Assembly: GCF_023922585.1 (NCBI RefSeq)
Contig: NZ_JAMFTN010000003.1
Location: 1-36,793, forward strand
DNA: 36,793 nucleotides
From: Aliidiomarina quisquiliarum
GTDB taxonomy: Bacteria > Pseudomonadota > Gammaproteobacteria > Enterobacterales > Alteromonadaceae
Reading direction: 5' to 3'
Shown here: in pieces, positions 22,745 to 31,237 of the stretch
Numbering within the stretch: the stretch's first letter is position 1
How the letters are laid out: each line of letters opens with the position of its first letter
Notes under the pieces: model-generated
Told to the model about the DNA's origin: nothing
Databases searched by the model: none
The model's input: only the letters and a program-made list of their open reading frames with translations
Program-made: the position numbers and the translations under genes

Positions 22745-24740
22745 ATCGATACTCCCCGATAACCCACGGCGCGCGCTCATTCGGCTGTGTCTGATTCGTA
22801 TAGATTGGAAGTCTCATTTTTAACTTCCGACCATCGGCCAACTTACAGATGTATTGAAGCTTTGGTAGATCACCAAGCAGAGGCTCTGGAAATGCGTCTT
22901 CCCTCGCCTTCATCGCACGGGTGCCACGACTCGAGCTGAAATCTCCAAGCCCTTTGCCTGAATCCGTGTTCTGGGATGTCTGAGCTTGCAAGGTCGTTAC
23001 CGATGTCTTGTTAAATTGCTTGGCTGCATACTCCTGTGTCGCCGGATCGGTAGAGCGCATGCTAAAGAAGTTGTTCGTTAAACCTAGGAATCGGTTGGCA
23101 GTAGCCTCGTTCGCCATCTTGGCAATCAAGTCTGAACGCGTCTGTGTCGCCAGGATAAGCTGAAACATAGCCGCTCGACCCATAGCCAAAAGATTCATCA
23201 TTGCATCGTTATTCTCAATGGAGGCCTGTACCTCATCGTTCATGATGGTAATGCGGCGTGGCTCAACACCCGGCTCTTTTGACTTCGAGTAACGACGACC
23301 GGCCGCCGCTGCCGCTTCTGCCATAATGATTCGAGATAAGAACCCAGCCGTTTGACCATCGCTCAAACTTTCAAGCGAAATGTAGAGCGCACCACCATGC
23401 TCCATTAAATCGTCAAAATCGACCATCGGACGACTCAAATCCTCCATCTCCCCTTCAACCGTCCCTTCCCAGCTGTCTTTCGGTGAAAAGATGTCGTCCA
23501 TAGGAGCGGCCGTTAATGCATTTAATACCGGCTTAAGAGTAACAACCATCTTCTGATAGTGTCCTTCTTCGTGCGATGTTAACTCCCACATTTTTTCGAC
23601 CGGAGTGCTCTGGCCATGCTCAGGCTTTAATACCTTAAAGTAATAATTCACCATCTGCTCCAAGCGACTTTCTCCATACTCATCTAAACTCGCCTGCAAC
23701 TTTTCTTTCCAATCACTTCCCACGACAGTCTCGTAATAGCGATTGAATACTTTACGCGCTAACTCGCCTTTCCCACTTGGAGTCAGCGATTGCTGAATGC
23801 TGACCAGGCTAATCGGTGCACCGATAAACTCCATGCCCAATGCCGCAGAATAGATAATGGAATACGCAAAATCTTGGAAGCCTTTACTTGAGCCTGTGCC
23901 ACCCATTAGTGGTGCTACTCGATCTGCAATCTCAGTCACACGATTGTATCTTTTAAGCAAAGCCATACGCGCTGACTTCGATGGCTCTGAAGGTTTCACA
24001 TGAAAGAAGCGATGCCCCATACCCATCCATGCAAGCTCCCTTTTGATGACATCTTTCCATTCCTCATCGTCCTTGGGGTCCAGGCAGATAAGTACATTCC
24101 CTAAATGCAAAAAGCCCACGCTTAAAAGTTTCAATAACGTTGTTTTACCCGTACCGACGTTACCGAATATAATCCCGTGACCATAAAGCGACTCTTCATC
24201 AACCTCTTGCTTTTCTTCTTTACCAATACCGTGTATCCAAGGGGAGCCACCTAACTTCTCGGTTGTGTCCTTTCCTTTTTTTCCTCGTAAAAGTTTCAGC
24301 GCAAAAGGGAGCTGCACATCAGTGTGTTCAGCGTCAAAGTCCATGATTTGATAGGCACGGTTCGAATGCTCATTGCCCCACTTAAAACCATCGCCAAGAT
24401 ACAGCTTTCTTGTCGCCTTCTGACGCTCCTTCTCACTGCCAAATCGCTTCTCCACATCATGAAGCTTTCTTAACTTTGTCTCAGATATAAATGTCATCGT
24501 ATTCGTATGAAGTCGATAGTGACGCTTAAGCAGCGGTGATGCCTTCATACCCCAACGCACAGCATTTGCTGCCATCAAGCCAGACATGATCGAGCTAAAT
24601 GCCAATCCGCCCACACCTGATGAGGCAAAACCCATAGCCGGCGTTGCAACCGCTCCTGCAGCCCACGCTAGGGAAATGTTTGCCTCGTACACCGGTCTGA
24701 AAATGTTCTCTATAAATAACGGGTTGATACGCTGGGCCAT
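22737..24740 (-). CDS. traD: TraD, type IV coupling protein
   Basis: The start ATG 24740 overlaps the traI stop (TAATG), giving 667 residues. Two N-terminal hydrophobic segments (ISLAWAAGAVATPAMGFA, GVGGLAFSSIMSGLMAANAV) anchor a large cytoplasmic ATPase. Walker A is FGNVGTGKT at 192-200, Walker B lies in RITIMNDEVQASIENND, and a sensor segment reads FQLILATQTRSDLIAK. TraD links the relaxosome to the transfer channel. It resembles the SXT/IncA/C TraD group by its MOBH partner and order traI-traD. Confidence 0.95.
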   Translation of the reverse strand: MAQRINPLFIENIFRPVYEANISLAWAAGAVATPAMGFASSGVGGLAFSSIMSGLMAANAVRWGMKASPLLKRHYRLHTNTMTFISETKLRKLHDVEKRFGSEKERQKATRKLYLGDGFKWGNEHSNRAYQIMDFDAEHTDVQLPFALKLLRGKKGKDTTEKLGGSPWIHGIGKEEKQEVDEESLYGHGIIFGNVGTGKTTLLKLLSVGFLHLGNVLICLDPKDDEEWKDVIKRELAWMGMGHRFFHVKPSEPSKSARMALLKRYNRVTEIADRVAPLMGGTGSSKGFQDFAYSIIYSAALGMEFIGAPISLVSIQQSLTPSGKGELARKVFNRYYETVVGSDWKEKLQASLDEYGESRLEQMVNYYFKVLKPEHGQSTPVEKMWELTSHEEGHYQKMVVTLKPVLNALTAAPMDDIFSPKDSWEGTVEGEMEDLSRPMVDFDDLMEHGGALYISLESLSDGQTAGFLSRIIMAEAAAAAGRRYSKSKEPGVEPRRITIMNDEVQASIENNDAMMNLLAMGRAAMFQLILATQTRSDLIAKMANEATANRFLGLTNNFFSMRSTDPATQEYAAKQFNKTSVTTLQAQTSQNTDSGKGLGDFSSSRGTRAMKAREDAFPEPLLGDLPKLQYICKLADGRKLKMRLPIYTNQTQPNERAPWVIGEYRYV

Positions 24741-27457
24741 TACTTCAAGTCTCCAAGTTGAACTTTGGATAAATATGAAAGATGCAAATAGATGATCGGC
24801 GCTGAGTACCAATACACATTGTTCTCATCCGACTCTTCTGGGAAATGCTCGAAAATGACAAAAGGCAAATTGCCGATTGCAGATAAATTCGTCGCTAGCT
24901 TTGACTTCACCAATGCTTTTGAAAAATCACGATCAAAACCAACCGCTTTTAAATCATCGTTATATAAGAACTCAAAATCAGGCATAGCCTTGTGAAGTTT
25001 CTCCAAGTAATACGCGATAGAGCCCTCTGGCGCCGCCTGACAGTGATGCATAATGGTTGTCGCCACAGCGTTTGTTGAAGGTAAATTCACACCCTTTGAT
25101 TTCTCTCTGGCTTTTTTCGTATCCCCTTCTGCAGCCGTGTCCATTACTAAATCCAACTGCGATTGATTAGCATCCTCTACACCCCCGTTCTCTATATCCC
25201 GTAAGGACGGCTTCGCCGTTTGCTTTCCAGAAGAAGAAGTTGTTGTGGTGCCCTTTATCTTTTGCGTTGAATCTTTTGTCCGATTCTTAGGTGTGCGTGT
25301 ATCCTTTTCCGCTTGAGCTTTCTGTTTGCTTATTGAATCTGGCGGTGAACTTTCAGGTGATATTGATTTAGGCTGAACCTTCTTGCTTGTTTTCTTTTCG
25401 CTTGCTGACGACTGCTTGGGGGTATCCGTGTTGGCATCCTCTTCGCGCATATACGCTAAAAGTTTCACCTCACCCTTAATGTTTGAAATTTCTATTAGCT
25501 GATCTACTTCACCGGGGACATCGCAGAACGGGAGGCCTTTCTCAATGAGTGCTTCTATCGCTTCTGCTGCTGTAAGTTTTAGCGCCTCTCCAATCTGACC
25601 CGCATTGAACGTTACATAACCTTTGTGCTTAGATTTTTCGGGAGCAACACCACTTGGGATTAACGTTTCCAGCTTAGAAGTGTCTGGTGTGGTATTTTTA
25701 GGAGTCTCGGCCTTCTCTACTGGTGTTTTATCCGGGGCATTGCTTTTCGCCTTGTCAGTCGACTCCCTTTTTGCGTCTTCAGCCATTTTTGCAATCATCG
25801 CCGGACTGATCTTGCTTTTTGCTTTCGGTACTCCAGAGGAAAGCTCTTGACCTGAGCCTTTGCTGCTAGATGCTTCTTTGCTGGCGCTTTCTGATTTCGC
25901 TTTGCTTTTGCCTCGCTTGGCTGGTGCTTCATCAGTTTCATTCCTGTCACTTGCAGGCGTATTTGCTTGAGGCGTGTCCGTGCTGACTGTTTTATCTGAA
26001 AGTGACTGACCTTTCTCGTCTTGCTCGATGAGGATTTCGATATCCTGCTCTTTATAGATGGTAACTTCACCAGACTTATCGATCAGAAGGTAGTCCTTGG
26101 CGTTTTGCGCATGGATGATACCCGGTTGGTTTTTTGGCAGCGCCTCTCCGTCAAAGATGGTATTCCATTCCCGCACCTCGATAATGTGGTGCCATGAAGG
26201 TGTGGTGTTTCCGCTGTGAATTTTTTTTATATCTACTAAGGTGTATTTGCCTGGGTGAAACTTCACCGTCTTATCCCTTCCACCAAACTCCTTGAGGATG
26301 GAGTTTTCAAGCATAAGCTCGACAAGGAAACCTGCTGATCTAGGAATGAATATTCCAGTTCGCTTCGACATGTCTATGATTGAATCAAACGCCCGCGTCC
26401 AACTTAAAAAGACGCTCCCACTAATACACCAAGCGTGGGCACTACTTTTGTTGTATACCCAATGTGGATACGCAAGATTTATCAGCTTGTAAATCTTCTG
26501 AAAGCCGCTGAGCTTTCGCATGCCCGTGTATGCTGAATGAATTCGAATGGCATCTTCAGATGCAGACTTTGCATCCGCGCGACGAATAATACTAGCTAGA
26601 TGCTCCTTTGAGCCTCCATATCCGCTAAGCACTGTTGTTAGGTTTTCATGCAAATTAACGTTGTTAGTTACAAGGTAATCAACGGCTTGCTCATTGAGTA
26701 TTTTTGATGTGAGCTGTGCAGATTGGCTGTTATGACGACGATGGATGCGTGTCGGTAAGTAGGTCACGGAATACCGCGTCACACCAAATCGCATTGCCCA
26801 GGCAAGTAGACTCTCACGCTCCGGTCTCCAATCAGGAATGTTCGAATCAGACTTTTGAACAAGGACATCCTTTTCTCCCGCTTCATTGGGCAGTATGTAA
26901 AGCGCACTTACCCTTACGTCGGTAAATAGCTTTCCTGAGTCATGCAAAAGCCCACCTAAAAATGCAGCGTAAGGCATTCGAGCTTCCTGCTCTCTTTGGA
27001 TATCAATAAATCCATCGTTACTTGCAGGCTTTTCATTTCTGCTTATGCGAATTGCCATTGTTGCCACTTCGAGGCAGTGCACCAACAAACCACCTGGCTT
27101 GTCGTGATGGTATCCTTCTGACGCAGGCACCATGTGCGCGTACTCAATGAAGTTGTCAATAATCTCATTGAAAAGCTTCTCTCGCAGTAGCTCACCACTT
27201 TCGGTTTTTCTATGGTCGCCTACACCTCCGTGTTTTATTAGAGACTCAATCTGTCGAGCATATCTTTTTTTAATGGCGCTCAAGCTAAAAACCGGGATGC
27301 CGACGTGTGCTGGTGGATACATGATAAGCTCTGCGTCTTCCACTTCCCGCCCGTAGATATCATCAAACGATGATTGCGTTTTTGGCGTACGGCGGGAGTC
27401 TGGCGCGCTACTGAGCGAGACTCCCCCGTTAACCCATCGCTTAAGCTTCTCAAGCAT
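24740..27457 (-). CDS. traI: MOBH-family relaxase TraI
   Basis: 905 residues. The N-terminal TraI_2 domain has the MOBH signature: YPPAHVGIP (47-55), LIKHGG, ASEGYHHDKPGGLLVHCLEV (112-131) and the HD pair in AFLGGLLHDSGKL (165-177). These His and Asp residues are believed to bind the metals used for oriT nicking in this family. A low-complexity linker rich in Lys, Ser, Thr and Glu (about 480-780) leads to a C-terminal domain (NAVATTIMHHCQAAPEGSIA onward) like the C-terminal part of other MOBH relaxases. AGAGG precedes the ATG at 27457. Nicks and pilots the plasmid strand. Confidence 0.94.
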   Translation of the reverse strand: MLEKLKRWVNGGVSLSSAPDSRRTPKTQSSFDDIYGREVEDAELIMYPPAHVGIPVFSLSAIKKRYARQIESLIKHGGVGDHRKTESGELLREKLFNEIIDNFIEYAHMVPASEGYHHDKPGGLLVHCLEVATMAIRISRNEKPASNDGFIDIQREQEARMPYAAFLGGLLHDSGKLFTDVRVSALYILPNEAGEKDVLVQKSDSNIPDWRPERESLLAWAMRFGVTRYSVTYLPTRIHRRHNSQSAQLTSKILNEQAVDYLVTNNVNLHENLTTVLSGYGGSKEHLASIIRRADAKSASEDAIRIHSAYTGMRKLSGFQKIYKLINLAYPHWVYNKSSAHAWCISGSVFLSWTRAFDSIIDMSKRTGIFIPRSAGFLVELMLENSILKEFGGRDKTVKFHPGKYTLVDIKKIHSGNTTPSWHHIIEVREWNTIFDGEALPKNQPGIIHAQNAKDYLLIDKSGEVTIYKEQDIEILIEQDEKGQSLSDKTVSTDTPQANTPASDRNETDEAPAKRGKSKAKSESASKEASSSKGSGQELSSGVPKAKSKISPAMIAKMAEDAKRESTDKAKSNAPDKTPVEKAETPKNTTPDTSKLETLIPSGVAPEKSKHKGYVTFNAGQIGEALKLTAAEAIEALIEKGLPFCDVPGEVDQLIEISNIKGEVKLLAYMREEDANTDTPKQSSASEKKTSKKVQPKSISPESSPPDSISKQKAQAEKDTRTPKNRTKDSTQKIKGTTTTSSSGKQTAKPSLRDIENGGVEDANQSQLDLVMDTAAEGDTKKAREKSKGVNLPSTNAVATTIMHHCQAAPEGSIAYYLEKLHKAMPDFEFLYNDDLKAVGFDRDFSKALVKSKLATNLSAIGNLPFVIFEHFPEESDENNVYWYSAPIIYLHLSYLSKVQLGDLK

Positions 27458-27460
27458 TGA

Positions 27461-28264
27461 TTATGCCTCTGCTTTCTCTTTTGTTTTTTCTTCTGGCTTA
27501 GCGGCCGGCTCCTTTTCCGCTTTTAAGTAAGCCGCCAATGCTGATGCTTCAAATCGACCACCACCTTCCCGCTTGCCTGGTGATGTGATTTTAAATACAC
27601 GATCGATATAGCTATTGATGATGTTAAGCCCTTGGCGGTTTGCTTCAGCTAGCTGCAAATCGTTTAACGCCCCTGCAAAATAAAGATATTGGGCTTTCGC
27701 CAACTCTTTATCTACATCCTCCAAAACCTCAACAATTTGACGCCCTATGCTTGTGGTGAATACAAGTTTTGCTGTGTACTTATCAGGCGTATTCACCTTT
27801 AAGTCACGTTGCGTCTTGCGCAAGGTTTGCTCTAACGTTTCACGCTGGGCACGCAAAGCTTTGAGTGATTCCTTTGCTTCCAACAGACTTTCTTTGTTCC
27901 ACTGCTCAAGCTGTTGGTATAAAGCTGGCTCCTGAGTCAGCATCCGCATCGTTGCGGCTAAACGCTCTGCAACCTGCATCACCTTATCCCCTCGCTCAGC
28001 CATGAACTTATGCATGAATGATGTTTCGTATGCAAAATCTACATTTACGGATGGCACATCATTGGCAATGTGCGAGCGAATGGACACAGCGTTAAGTCGT
28101 GTTGATACACGCGTTGCCGCGAGCTCTTTTACCGTCATTTGACGTCGCCGCTTAGCGTTTCGCTTTTGCTTGGTGGCCCGTTGCTCTGGTGTGACTTTTT
28201 TCGAGCTAGGTTTTACTTTCGCTTTTTCTTTTGCCTCTACTGGCGTTTCGATAACTTCACTCAT
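27461..28264 (-). CDS. hypothetical protein upstream of traI, possibly AcaB/PFL_4669-like
   Basis: The start ATG 28264 follows AGGAG by seven bases, giving 267 residues. Lys/Glu-rich tails at both ends surround a helical core with a coiled coil (ESLKALRAQRETLEQTLRKT) and the segment KLVFTTSIGRQIVEVLEDVD, which loosely recalls the PFL_4669/AcaB group of integrating-element proteins. That resemblance is from memory and weak. A basic N-terminal patch (KQKRNAKRRRQMTVKELAAT) could bind DNA. Overlaps the upstream gene by 8 bases and precedes traI by 3, so it probably works in the relaxosome or its control. Confidence 0.6.
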   Translation of the reverse strand: MSEVIETPVEAKEKAKVKPSSKKVTPEQRATKQKRNAKRRRQMTVKELAATRVSTRLNAVSIRSHIANDVPSVNVDFAYETSFMHKFMAERGDKVMQVAERLAATMRMLTQEPALYQQLEQWNKESLLEAKESLKALRAQRETLEQTLRKTQRDLKVNTPDKYTAKLVFTTSIGRQIVEVLEDVDKELAKAQYLYFAGALNDLQLAEANRQGLNIINSYIDRVFKITSPGKREGGGRFEASALAAYLKAEKEPAAKPEEKTKEKAEA

Positions 28265-28742
28265 TTGAGTCTCCTTGGTTGGCGTATCGAATGGTTCTTT
28301 CAATGCCCCGAAGTGCATCGTTTAAGTAATCTATTGATTTTCGTAGCAGCTTAAGTTGGCTCTCTGTTTTGAGAACTTGCTCTTTCTCCCAGCCCGAGCA
28401 ATACCGCTCCAGTTGCTCTGCTGTGTAACCACGCTTTCTTGGTGTAATAGCTTTTGAGGCAACGCGATTAGACTTTAAGCTCTTTGTTATTTTTCGGCTT
28501 ACCCCGTCAAACATGCGCCAGCGTAATCTCGGTTTTCGATTGTCTGTGCCGCGCTCAATTACGGGAGCAAGCCTCGCTAACTTTCGCTCATTATCTCCCC
28601 GTTGATGCTCCTGCATGACGCGCTTGTTTTCGATCTTGAAAAAAGCCCAATATTCACTAATGACCAATTCTGCTTCTTCTTGGCTTTCCTGAATCATTAC
28701 TCTCAACTGCCGCGCTTGCTCTTTTAGATAGTCAGTATTCAT
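28257..28742 (-). CDS. MobI-like oriT-associated protein (candidate)
   Basis: ATG 28742 is chosen because AAGGTG stands just before it; a GTG six bases earlier is possible. The 161-residue product is basic and helical (YLKEQARQLRVMIQESQEEA, SEYWAFFKIENKRVMQEHQR, RKPRLRWRMF). In SXT and IncA/C elements the essential mobilisation factor MobI is a small protein encoded beside oriT; size, charge, position next to the repeat region at 28769-28949 and operon with traI all fit. Sequence identity to MobI cannot be checked here. Confidence 0.55.
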   Translation of the reverse strand: MNTDYLKEQARQLRVMIQESQEEAELVISEYWAFFKIENKRVMQEHQRGDNERKLARLAPVIERGTDNRKPRLRWRMFDGVSRKITKSLKSNRVASKAITPRKRGYTAEQLERYCSGWEKEQVLKTESQLKLLRKSIDYLNDALRGIERTIRYANQGDSNE

Positions 28743-28768
28743 ACTCACCTTAACGGTATATATTTATC

Positions 28769-28949
28769 TGTTCCCCCCGAGCTGCTCCGGGGGAAGAAAA
28801 GAACCGATTAATCAATAATTCTTCAAACCCAAGGTTGGGAATGTATTTGTTCCCCGCAAGCTGCTCTTGTCTTCTAGATTGTTTTCATCAAAACATGCTC
28901 AGGCTCACCAGATCACTCAAGGGGTCTCTTTGTTCCCCGCGAGCTGTTC
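28769..28949. repeat. three 19-bp direct repeats in the traI-operon leader (oriT or partition-site candidate)
   Basis: TGTTCCCCCCGAGCTGCTC (28769-28787), TGTTCCCCGCAAGCTGCTC (28848-28866) and TGTTCCCCGCGAGCTGTTC (28931-28949) are 79 and 83 bases apart, in non-coding DNA. The first copy extends to a near-perfect hairpin with GGGGG. Position directly ahead of the MobI-like gene suggests oriT; position 330-500 bases before parM also allows a partition site. Confidence 0.8.
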
Positions 28950-28993
28950 CTTAGCAAACACCACAAAAAAACAAATGCTCTAACTTGAAGGGA

Positions 28994-29054
28994 ATTGTGC
29001 CACGCTCGATTTAACCCTTTCGTTCATTTAGGTGGCGTTTTTTAACCCTAACTG
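28994..29054 (-). promoter_or_regulatory. tra operator and -10 upstream of the mobI/traI operon
   Basis: Operator copy 29025-29054: strong half CATTTAGGTGG, 8-bp spacer, weak half AACCCTAACTG. Reading leftwards, CACAAT (28999-28994) begins 26 bp past the site, exactly as in the other copies. A transcript from here would carry a leader of about 245 bases containing the three 19-bp repeats before the MobI-like gene at 28742. Confidence 0.6.
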
Positions 29055-29080
29055 GAGAAAACCCTGACGATACCTGCTGT

Positions 29081-29262
29081 AAAGTGCCCAAAGTTGCCAC
29101 TTTTTGACCTTTTTAGGTTGACGTCTAGCCAGAATGCGTGGCGCAAGTCAATAAAAGGCAACTTATGTCACTTTGTGACGCTTTTGATTGGTTTTCGCGT
29201 TTAAGATGCGCCTATCCGAAATGAGCGCGTCTTTTTCGGTCTTTTTTTGACACTTTGTGAAA
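29081..29262. repeat. CACTTT-TGA repeats upstream of parM (parC candidate)
   Basis: CCACTTTTTGACC (29098-29110), TCACTTTGTGACG (29168-29180) and ACACTTTGTGAAA (29250-29262) share a core; an inverted AAAGTG lies at 29081. Direct repeats just before parM are where ParR binds in ParMRC loci. The remaining DNA between 28950 and 29276 has no coding frame. Confidence 0.55.
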
Positions 29263-29276
29263 TCTTGAGGGATGTT

Positions 29277-30344
29277 ATGGGGTCTATTGTAAGAGCAGTT
29301 GAGGTTGGATTTGGAAACACAGCAGTGATCACTGGGGTTCGGGATGACGGCTCCCCTCGCGTGCTTTGCTTTCCAAGTACAGTAGCTAAGGTTGATCGAA
29401 ATAAGAGCGATCTAAGTGCCGGCTTATCCAGTCGAAATACAAAAAGGGTTGTCGTTAATAATTCAGAATATGAAGTTGGTCCTGAAGCCCACCTTGCCAC
29501 ATCAAGCACTTCGGTTAGTAATCGCAATGCGGAGTATATTTACTCTACAGACTACCAAGCATTATTGCAGGGAGCGATGAGCTATATAGATGAAGATGTT
29601 ATTGATCTCATGGTTGTTGGTCTGCCTGTCAACAATTGGTCAAAGGCAGAAGACTTGAAGAAGCTTGTTATAGGTACCCATGAAATTGATGGGCGCAAAA
29701 TGACAGTGAAACGGTGCTGGTGCATTCCCCAACCACTTGGCGGCTTGTTGTATCACGGCGCTCGCCTAACAAAAGATGAATTCAATGAGCTTTCTCAGTC
29801 GAATGTTGTTTCTGTTGATCCGGGTATGCTTACTTTTGACTGGCTAGTGTCGAGAGGGTTGAAATTAAATAATGCTCGATCTGGAGCTGTTGATTTAGGT
29901 ATGTCGAATGTGTTGAAACGATTAAGCGAGGAAGTTGAAGCCGTTTTTCGTATCGGACGAATACCAGTTGAGCTTATTGATAGTGCATTTTGGCGTCACA
30001 AGAACAAATTAAAACTCGCAGGTCGCACCTATCCTTTTCCTGTATGTAAAAAGGATGATACAGAAGCAGGTATCGAATTCGACTTCTCGCCTATCATTGA
30101 GAGAGAAACAGAAAGTGCGGTCACAGAAATGGTCAATCACGTTGGGAGCGGAGCGGACGTAGAGCTCTTTATTCTGATGGGAGGAGCTGCAGAAGTTTTC
30201 AAAGGAGCAATCCAGCGCGCGTATCCGAACCATAAAATCTTACTTCTAGAGAATCACTTGACCGCGGTATGTGAGGGTATGTTTTTTGGCGGCATCCAAT
30301 ACTTAAAACAAGTGCTAGCAGCTGAAGCGAAGGTGAGCACATGA
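29277..30344 (+). CDS. parM: ParM/StbA-like actin-type partition ATPase
   Basis: 365 residues of the actin/Hsp70 fold. The phosphate-1 segment is near the start (AVEVGFGNTAVI), phosphate-2 is SVDPGMLTFDW near residue 185, and the adenosine segment is LFILMGGAAEVFKGAIQRAY toward the C-terminus. ParM polymers push plasmid copies apart by binding ParR-parC complexes. The ATG at 29277 follows GAGGGA. The stop overlaps the ParR-like gene start (ATGA). Plasmid-type divergence is normal for this family; no damage seen. Confidence 0.9.
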   Translation: MGSIVRAVEVGFGNTAVITGVRDDGSPRVLCFPSTVAKVDRNKSDLSAGLSSRNTKRVVVNNSEYEVGPEAHLATSSTSVSNRNAEYIYSTDYQALLQGAMSYIDEDVIDLMVVGLPVNNWSKAEDLKKLVIGTHEIDGRKMTVKRCWCIPQPLGGLLYHGARLTKDEFNELSQSNVVSVDPGMLTFDWLVSRGLKLNNARSGAVDLGMSNVLKRLSEEVEAVFRIGRIPVELIDSAFWRHKNKLKLAGRTYPFPVCKKDDTEAGIEFDFSPIIERETESAVTEMVNHVGSGADVELFILMGGAAEVFKGAIQRAYPNHKILLLENHLTAVCEGMFFGGIQYLKQVLAAEAKVST

Positions 30345-30604
30345 GTAAAGGAGTTAAGGTTCGCTTTACAATCCCTGATGGCTCACCACTTAATGATCAT
30401 CTATCAACGTTCGCATCTTCAAGAGCGCGAAACTATGAGCTCGTTAGATTGGCGACAAATTGGCTCCAGCTTGGCCATGGCCTTTCTCAATCAATAGAAC
30501 TTGAAAAAGAGAGGAACGCTCAAGTGACTCAAGATAGTCAGCGTATAGATACTCCAAAAGACGATGATGTAGGTTTTGCTGGTGAGGACCTTCTTCATCT
30601 GTGA
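30341..30604 (+). CDS. parR: ParR-like partition adaptor
   Basis: An 87-residue product whose N-terminal half (KVRFTIPDGSPLNDHLSTFA, RARNYELVRLATNWLQLGH) fits a small ribbon-helix-helix DNA-binding protein, followed by an acidic tail. Overlap with parM by four bases and the usual parM-parR order support its role as the adaptor linking parC repeats to ParM filaments. The assignment rests on size, position and this pattern. Confidence 0.75.
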   Translation: MSKGVKVRFTIPDGSPLNDHLSTFASSRARNYELVRLATNWLQLGHGLSQSIELEKERNAQVTQDSQRIDTPKDDDVGFAGEDLLHL

Positions 30605-30625
30605 CTGCTCCCCAACCCTATCAGG

Positions 30626-30679
30626 CGAGGATTCCAAATTCATAGGCAGAAATCGCTGCCTAAATTAATTTTATCCTCG
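30626..30679 (+). terminator. nested stem-loop after parMR
   Basis: Outer arms CGAGGAT / ATCCTCG enclose an inner hairpin TAGGCAG-AAATCG-CTGCCTA, followed by AT-rich sequence. Likely transcription end of the partition operon. Confidence 0.6.
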
Positions 30680-30827
30680 AATTTATTTTCATGAAAAGAG
30701 ACGGCAAGATAAGTCAAAATCCCACTAGATTTACTTATTCTGTGTTTTTTGTATTGCCCAAAAGCGTTATTTTGTTTGGTTTTTGTAATAAATGCTGTTT
30801 TTCTGTCTGTTTTTTTGCTCTAATGGG

Positions 30828-30877
30828 TTGACCTTTTGAATAACTGCAATATAATTTTCACCTGAAACTTTTAGTGA
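30828..30877 (+). promoter_or_regulatory. sigma-70 promoter of the FlhDC-like operon with operator-like palindrome
   Basis: TTGACC (30828-30833) and TATAAT (30850-30855), 16 bases apart, are close to consensus, 41 bases before the first ATG. An imperfect palindrome TCACCTGAAA/CTTTTAGTGA (30858-30877) covers the expected start site, a position suited to a repressor. No tra operator is present, so the activator is probably controlled differently from its targets. Confidence 0.75.
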
Positions 30878-30895
30878 TAATTGAGGCGTTCTTTT

Positions 30896-31234
30896 ATGAT
30901 GACGAATCTTGAGGCTCAAAGCGATTTATCTTCTATTGAAGCGTTTGTACGCTCATTGCATCACCATCAACTTCAGATGGTTTTAGCTCTAAAGGAGATA
31001 TCAAGAATTAGCCCGGCGCTCTGTCGGGCATACTGTGATAGTCAAATTACAGCAGAGAATCTTCGAAAGGTTGATCATTCAAAGTTGTTAACTTTAGCTG
31101 GGGCCTCTAAGCCAGCAGCGCCTCTACTTCGATTGCGCCTAGATAGCCTAAACCTTAAGGTTATCGATGAGGTGCATGACGATGTTTGTCCTGAAGCGCT
31201 ATCTTACGCTTCCGAATTTTTAACTCGGGGGTGA
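30896..31234 (+). CDS. FlhD-like subunit of the transfer activator (SetD/AcaD-type)
   Basis: ATG 30896 has GAGG nine bases upstream. The 112-residue all-helical product (IEAFVRSLHHHQLQMVLALK, ITAENLRKVDHSKLLTLAGA) has the size of FlhD (116-119 aa) and comparable helical organisation. The next gene is FlhC-like, and the order D then C matches setD-setC of SXT and acaD-acaC of IncA/C. Sequence identity to FlhD is low by eye, so the call leans on gene pairing. FlhD-type subunits form ring complexes with FlhC-type subunits to activate sigma-70 promoters. Confidence 0.78.
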   Translation: MMTNLEAQSDLSSIEAFVRSLHHHQLQMVLALKEISRISPALCRAYCDSQITAENLRKVDHSKLLTLAGASKPAAPLLRLRLDSLNLKVIDEVHDDVCPEALSYASEFLTRG

Positions 31235-31237
31235 CTC

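Noticed and set aside
24095-24115. CCCTAAATG resembling an operator half-site
   Set aside because: It lies inside traD, has no matching second half after 8 bp and no start codon at the usual distance; a chance match.
29201-29527. Minus-strand frame over the start of parM
   Set aside because: Antisense shadow of parM; no ribosome site and no recognisable protein features.
30640-30670. GCCTAAAT near the end of parMR as an operator
   Set aside because: It is explained by the hairpin arms TAGGCAG/CTGCCTA, lacks a CATTTA half at the right spacing, and has no gene at the usual distance.
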